Shown one piece after another: positions 62,008 to 64,000 of a stretch of 64,000 bases of DNA. Below the pieces are notes generated by a model. The model saw nothing but the letters and a program-made list of their open reading frames with translations. It had not been told where the DNA came from and searched no databases. Source of the stretch: Aquimarina mytili. GTDB lineage: Bacteria > Bacteroidota > Bacteroidia > Flavobacteriales > Flavobacteriaceae. The translations under genes and the position numbers were made by a program. The stretch lies in the NCBI RefSeq assembly GCF_016735115.1, contig NZ_JAERQJ010000003.1:248001-312000 (forward strand), given 5' to 3'. Position 1 is the first letter of the stretch; each line of letters opens with the position of its first letter.

Positions 62008-63006
62008 ATGAAAACGCAAGCACTCGCAAAGCGACACACTAAAAATAAAACCCAAAATAAAGCAGGGGCTCAAAAAAAATACATCATCTACGGTCTTGGA
62101 GTTGCTGCCCTTATTGGTGGTGGATACCTGGCTTATAATTATCTTAGAAATCGTAAGGTCACAGCTAGAGGCACAATAGACCCTATCACTCCACCGACAC
62201 CAAGAGGTATTGTGACTACTCCCATACTTCCTGTGGCTTCTTCCGGTAGTTTTCCACTTCGAAGAGGAGCCAGAGGTTCCCTGGTACAAATGGTGCAAAA
62301 TGCACTGTTGCAAAAAGGAGGACAAGCAGCACTAATAATTAAAGAAACTAGTTTTAGAAATGGTAAGGCTGACGGTATTTTTGGAAGAGGAACAGAACGC
62401 GCTTTACGTGCTGCAGGATTTTCTTCTGCCATTACACAAAGTACATTTACTTCTTTAGTAGGCAAAAATACAAGCTCTTCTTTTGGGGGTTGGGGGGCTG
62501 TTGCCAAAGAACTGATTGATGCAGCGAACAAACGAAATCTATTTGGAGTTCTAAACGGACTGAAGAAAATAACTTCTCCAAGTCAATACAGACGGGTAAG
62601 TACTTTTTTCAAAAATGTTAAAATCCTGGGAATCAGGGTGACTTCATTAGTCAATGCTCTGCTTAGTGTAGCTTTTAAATCTAAAGAACTGGAGAAAGTA
62701 AAAATAAGAGCAGAATTCAGAAGAATGGGACTCAAACAAAATTCACGTGGGGTATGGTTTGTTCCAAGTTTAGGTACTCTTGGAAATTTTGATCATATGA
62801 GTGATCAAATTGAACAGGAATGGAATCTGGCTGTGGTAGAAAAACCAACTTTGCTTAAAGCTGAAGATGGATCCTTTATCGTCCCTGAAATAGCACCTAA
62901 TACTGTAGTAGGATATATAACAGGAATGCAGAACGGAATGGCAAGAATTCTCACTCAATCGGGGGAGACCGTCTATGCCCCTACTCAAAACTTGTCCTCA
63001 ATGTAA
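62008..63006 (+). CDS. Membrane-anchored protein with peptidoglycan-binding-like domain
   Basis: A 332-residue protein with a basic N-terminus, a membrane helix at 25-46 (YIIYGLGVAALIGGGYLAYN) and a Pro/Thr linker. Residues about 82-137 are a PG_binding_1-like domain (FPLRRGARGSLVQMVQNALL, ADGIFGRGTERALRAAG). The following 190 residues are helical then strand-rich, with no family assigned. It starts 3 bp after the annexin-like gene. It could contact the cell wall during entry or exit. Confidence 0.72.
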   Translation: MKTQALAKRHTKNKTQNKAGAQKKYIIYGLGVAALIGGGYLAYNYLRNRKVTARGTIDPITPPTPRGIVTTPILPVASSGSFPLRRGARGSLVQMVQNALLQKGGQAALIIKETSFRNGKADGIFGRGTERALRAAGFSSAITQSTFTSLVGKNTSSSFGGWGAVAKELIDAANKRNLFGVLNGLKKITSPSQYRRVSTFFKNVKILGIRVTSLVNALLSVAFKSKELEKVKIRAEFRRMGLKQNSRGVWFVPSLGTLGNFDHMSDQIEQEWNLAVVEKPTLLKAEDGSFIVPEIAPNTVVGYITGMQNGMARILTQSGETVYAPTQNLSSM

Positions 63007-63037
63007 TATCTAAATATTAATCTGTAAACAAAAAATC

Positions 63038-63430
63038 ATGAATAAAACAATCGAATGGATCAAGAGACTTTTTGATAAGCTAAAGCCGCTATGCGGATAC
63101 TTTAAAGTATGGAGGGAATTATCCTCCTTGGCAGTAGGACTAATTCTTTGGATTCATAGTGCGGTATTCCTTCGCTGGATTGACCCCACGACAGGGATGT
63201 ATGATGCAGGAGTATTTCAGGTATATCTCTTTGCGATCATTGGCATTTTTGTACTTCACGGGATTGTACGTATTCTTATGAAACTCATTTGGCCCACATC
63301 TGAACATTACCTGGATCATCATTTTCAAGAAGACTTTAAAACCATATCACCATGGCAAAAACTAAAATTATCCACCTCTATATTCTTTGCTTTTTTATTT
63401 GCAATAGCATTTTTAGCCAGGACGCTATAA
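63038..63430 (+). CDS. Holin-like membrane protein
   Basis: A 130-residue protein with three or four hydrophobic helices (LSSLAVGLILWIHSAVFLRW, YLFAIIGIFVLHGIVRILMK, STSIFFAFLFAIAFLARTL). It resembles small membrane proteins that precede phage lysins in Bacteroidota. Its 3' end overlaps the lysin gene by 79 bp in another frame. Holin function is inferred from size, topology and position. Confidence 0.6.
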   Translation: MNKTIEWIKRLFDKLKPLCGYFKVWRELSSLAVGLILWIHSAVFLRWIDPTTGMYDAGVFQVYLFAIIGIFVLHGIVRILMKLIWPTSEHYLDHHFQEDFKTISPWQKLKLSTSIFFAFLFAIAFLARTL

Positions 63431-63945
63431 GCCCCCTAACCTCCAAAGGAGCAATTTCTTTAGAAGAAGCTGAACTGCGAAAATGCGTCAAGGAGTTGTA
63501 CGATTCTCAAGTTGGAGTTCGTGAAATCGGAGGAGAAAATCGAGGGGACCATGTAGAGATGTATTTAGCTAGTGTAAAACTCGGACCAGGATATTCATGG
63601 TGCGCAGCCTTTGTAAGTTGGTGTTACCAAAACGCGGGAGTCGATGCTCCGATAAGTGGATGGGTTCCAAGTTTTGCAATGAAAAACAAACGTATTTACC
63701 AACGAGGTAAGTTTCTAAAGAGAAAACCACAAATGGGCGATGTTTTTATGATATGGTATTATAAACTCAATCGTCCCGCTCATATTGGTTTTGTAGATCA
63801 TTGGGGAGAGAAATGGATCACAACAGTAGAAGGCAATACTGGTGACGATGGATCAAGAGAAGGTGATGGCGTATATAGAAAACGTAGATTAAAAAAACAG
63901 GTGTGGGCAGTATCTGACTTCGTCGGTAGCACCGACAAGCAATAA
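63352..63945 (+). CDS. Secreted CHAP-type lysin / amidase
   Basis: A 197-residue protein with a signal peptide (HLYILCFFICNSIFSQ). The mature part is a cysteine-peptidase lysin: VGVREIGGENRGDHVEMYLA, catalytic C84 in YSWCAAFVSWCYQNAG, and the histidine H144 in RPAHIGFVDHWG. The family (TIGR02594/CHAP) is found as phage and colicin-like endolysins in Bacteroidota. The signal peptide means it is exported by the cell and need not wait for a holin. It closes the visible block. Confidence 0.78.
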   Translation: MAKTKIIHLYILCFFICNSIFSQDAISPLTSKGAISLEEAELRKCVKELYDSQVGVREIGGENRGDHVEMYLASVKLGPGYSWCAAFVSWCYQNAGVDAPISGWVPSFAMKNKRIYQRGKFLKRKPQMGDVFMIWYYKLNRPAHIGFVDHWGEKWITTVEGNTGDDGSREGDGVYRKRRLKKQVWAVSDFVGSTDKQ

Positions 63946-63967
63946 ATTATCAATGAACAACTAAAGA

Positions 63968-64000
63968 ATGTTATCAAAGAGCTTACAAATATTACGAAAC
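63968..64000 (+). CDS. Possible start of another gene cut by the window end
   Basis: An ATG at 63968 is followed by an open frame to the edge (MLSKSLQILRN). Only 11 codons are visible, so it cannot be assigned. Confidence 0.2.
   Translation, partial: MLSKSLQILRN

Larger units (their letters stand above)
30408..64000. mobile_element. Integrated element in tRNA-Leu, extending beyond the window
   Basis: The left border is the broken tRNA, with the integrase 170 bp inside. The contents include an integrase, a subtilase, YD/RHS proteins, RteC-like and excisionase-like regulators, a replication-like gene and a block of virus-like structural genes. The chromosome-like genes stop exactly at the tRNA fragment. 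The right border is not in the window, and whether 30-64 kb is a single element or nested insertions is not settled. The strong rise in GC at the RHS genes suggests a composite origin. Confidence 0.6.

Noticed and set aside
54789..63945. Contractile injection system or tailed prophage
   Set aside because: No sheath, tube, baseplate, spike VgrG/PAAR, AAA+ or tape-measure protein and no terminase or portal is visible; the genes are too small and too membrane-rich.
1..64000. CRISPR arrays, rRNA operons and insertion-sequence transposases
   Set aside because: No regularly spaced repeats, no rRNA-like stretches and no DDE or HUH transposase proteins were seen in any frame.

Overview
The window is from a low-GC member of the Bacteroidota, most likely a marine Flavobacteriaceae bacterium of the Aquimarina kind. 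The signs are the gene families (DUF5686/carboxypeptidase-regulatory outer-membrane protein, NupC with an extra N-terminal domain, YD/RHS proteins with a DUF6443-type start, etfBA next to a pyruvate dehydrogenase E1 beta gene), the lack of Shine-Dalgarno sequences, and repeated TTG/TAnnTTTG promoter elements. The genus is inference.

Positions 1-30300 look like ordinary chromosome. In order they carry: a membrane AraC regulator and a lipoprotein beta-propeller; an ergothioneine operon (egtB-egtD-DUF427); a TonB-like gene, thyA, nupC and a bifunctional nuclease; etfBA and pdhB; a large outer-membrane DUF5686 protein; a soluble pyrophosphatase and, 1.3 kb on, a membrane ion-pumping pyrophosphatase; an App1-type phosphatase; a candidate DNA-damage regulon (S24 autocleavage-type repressor divergent from a DUF559 nuclease, a radical SAM DNA-repair-family protein and its DUF4130 partner, with perfect palindromic operators between); small lipoprotein, nitroreductase, methyltransferase and pentapeptide-repeat genes; and a four-gene molybdate uptake operon (modA-mop-modB-modC).

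At about 30347-30408 there is only the 3' part of a tRNA-Leu(TAA) gene on the minus strand. A tyrosine integrase follows 170 bp later and points away from it. This is the expected left junction of an element integrated in a tRNA gene. The element would run right, past the end of the window (at least 33 kb), with the intact tRNA at its far end. Its left part (32-50 kb) holds cargo: a lipoprotein subtilase, a DinB-fold protein, a 5'-truncated prolyl oligopeptidase, a TPR/AraC regulator, a pair of very large YD/RHS proteins whose second member ends in a HINT autoprocessing domain followed by a small overlapping gene (possible immunity), and an RteC-like regulatory gene.

The right part (50.8-64 kb) reads like a virus-type genome: an excisionase-like HTH gene, a replication-initiation-like gene, a small divergent HTH regulator, and then a tightly packed block of about 15 same-strand genes. 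Many of these encode small proteins with one membrane helix and a basic tail. Others are short, probably beta-rich proteins, and the rest include a transglutaminase-fold protein, an annexin-like-repeat protein, a peptidoglycan-binding-like protein, a holin-like membrane protein and a secreted CHAP-type lysin. No portal, terminase, tail or packaging ATPase is visible in the window. My main hypothesis is an integrated membrane-containing, tailless virus or virus-derived particle of a little-described type. It rests on architecture, not on a recognised capsid gene.
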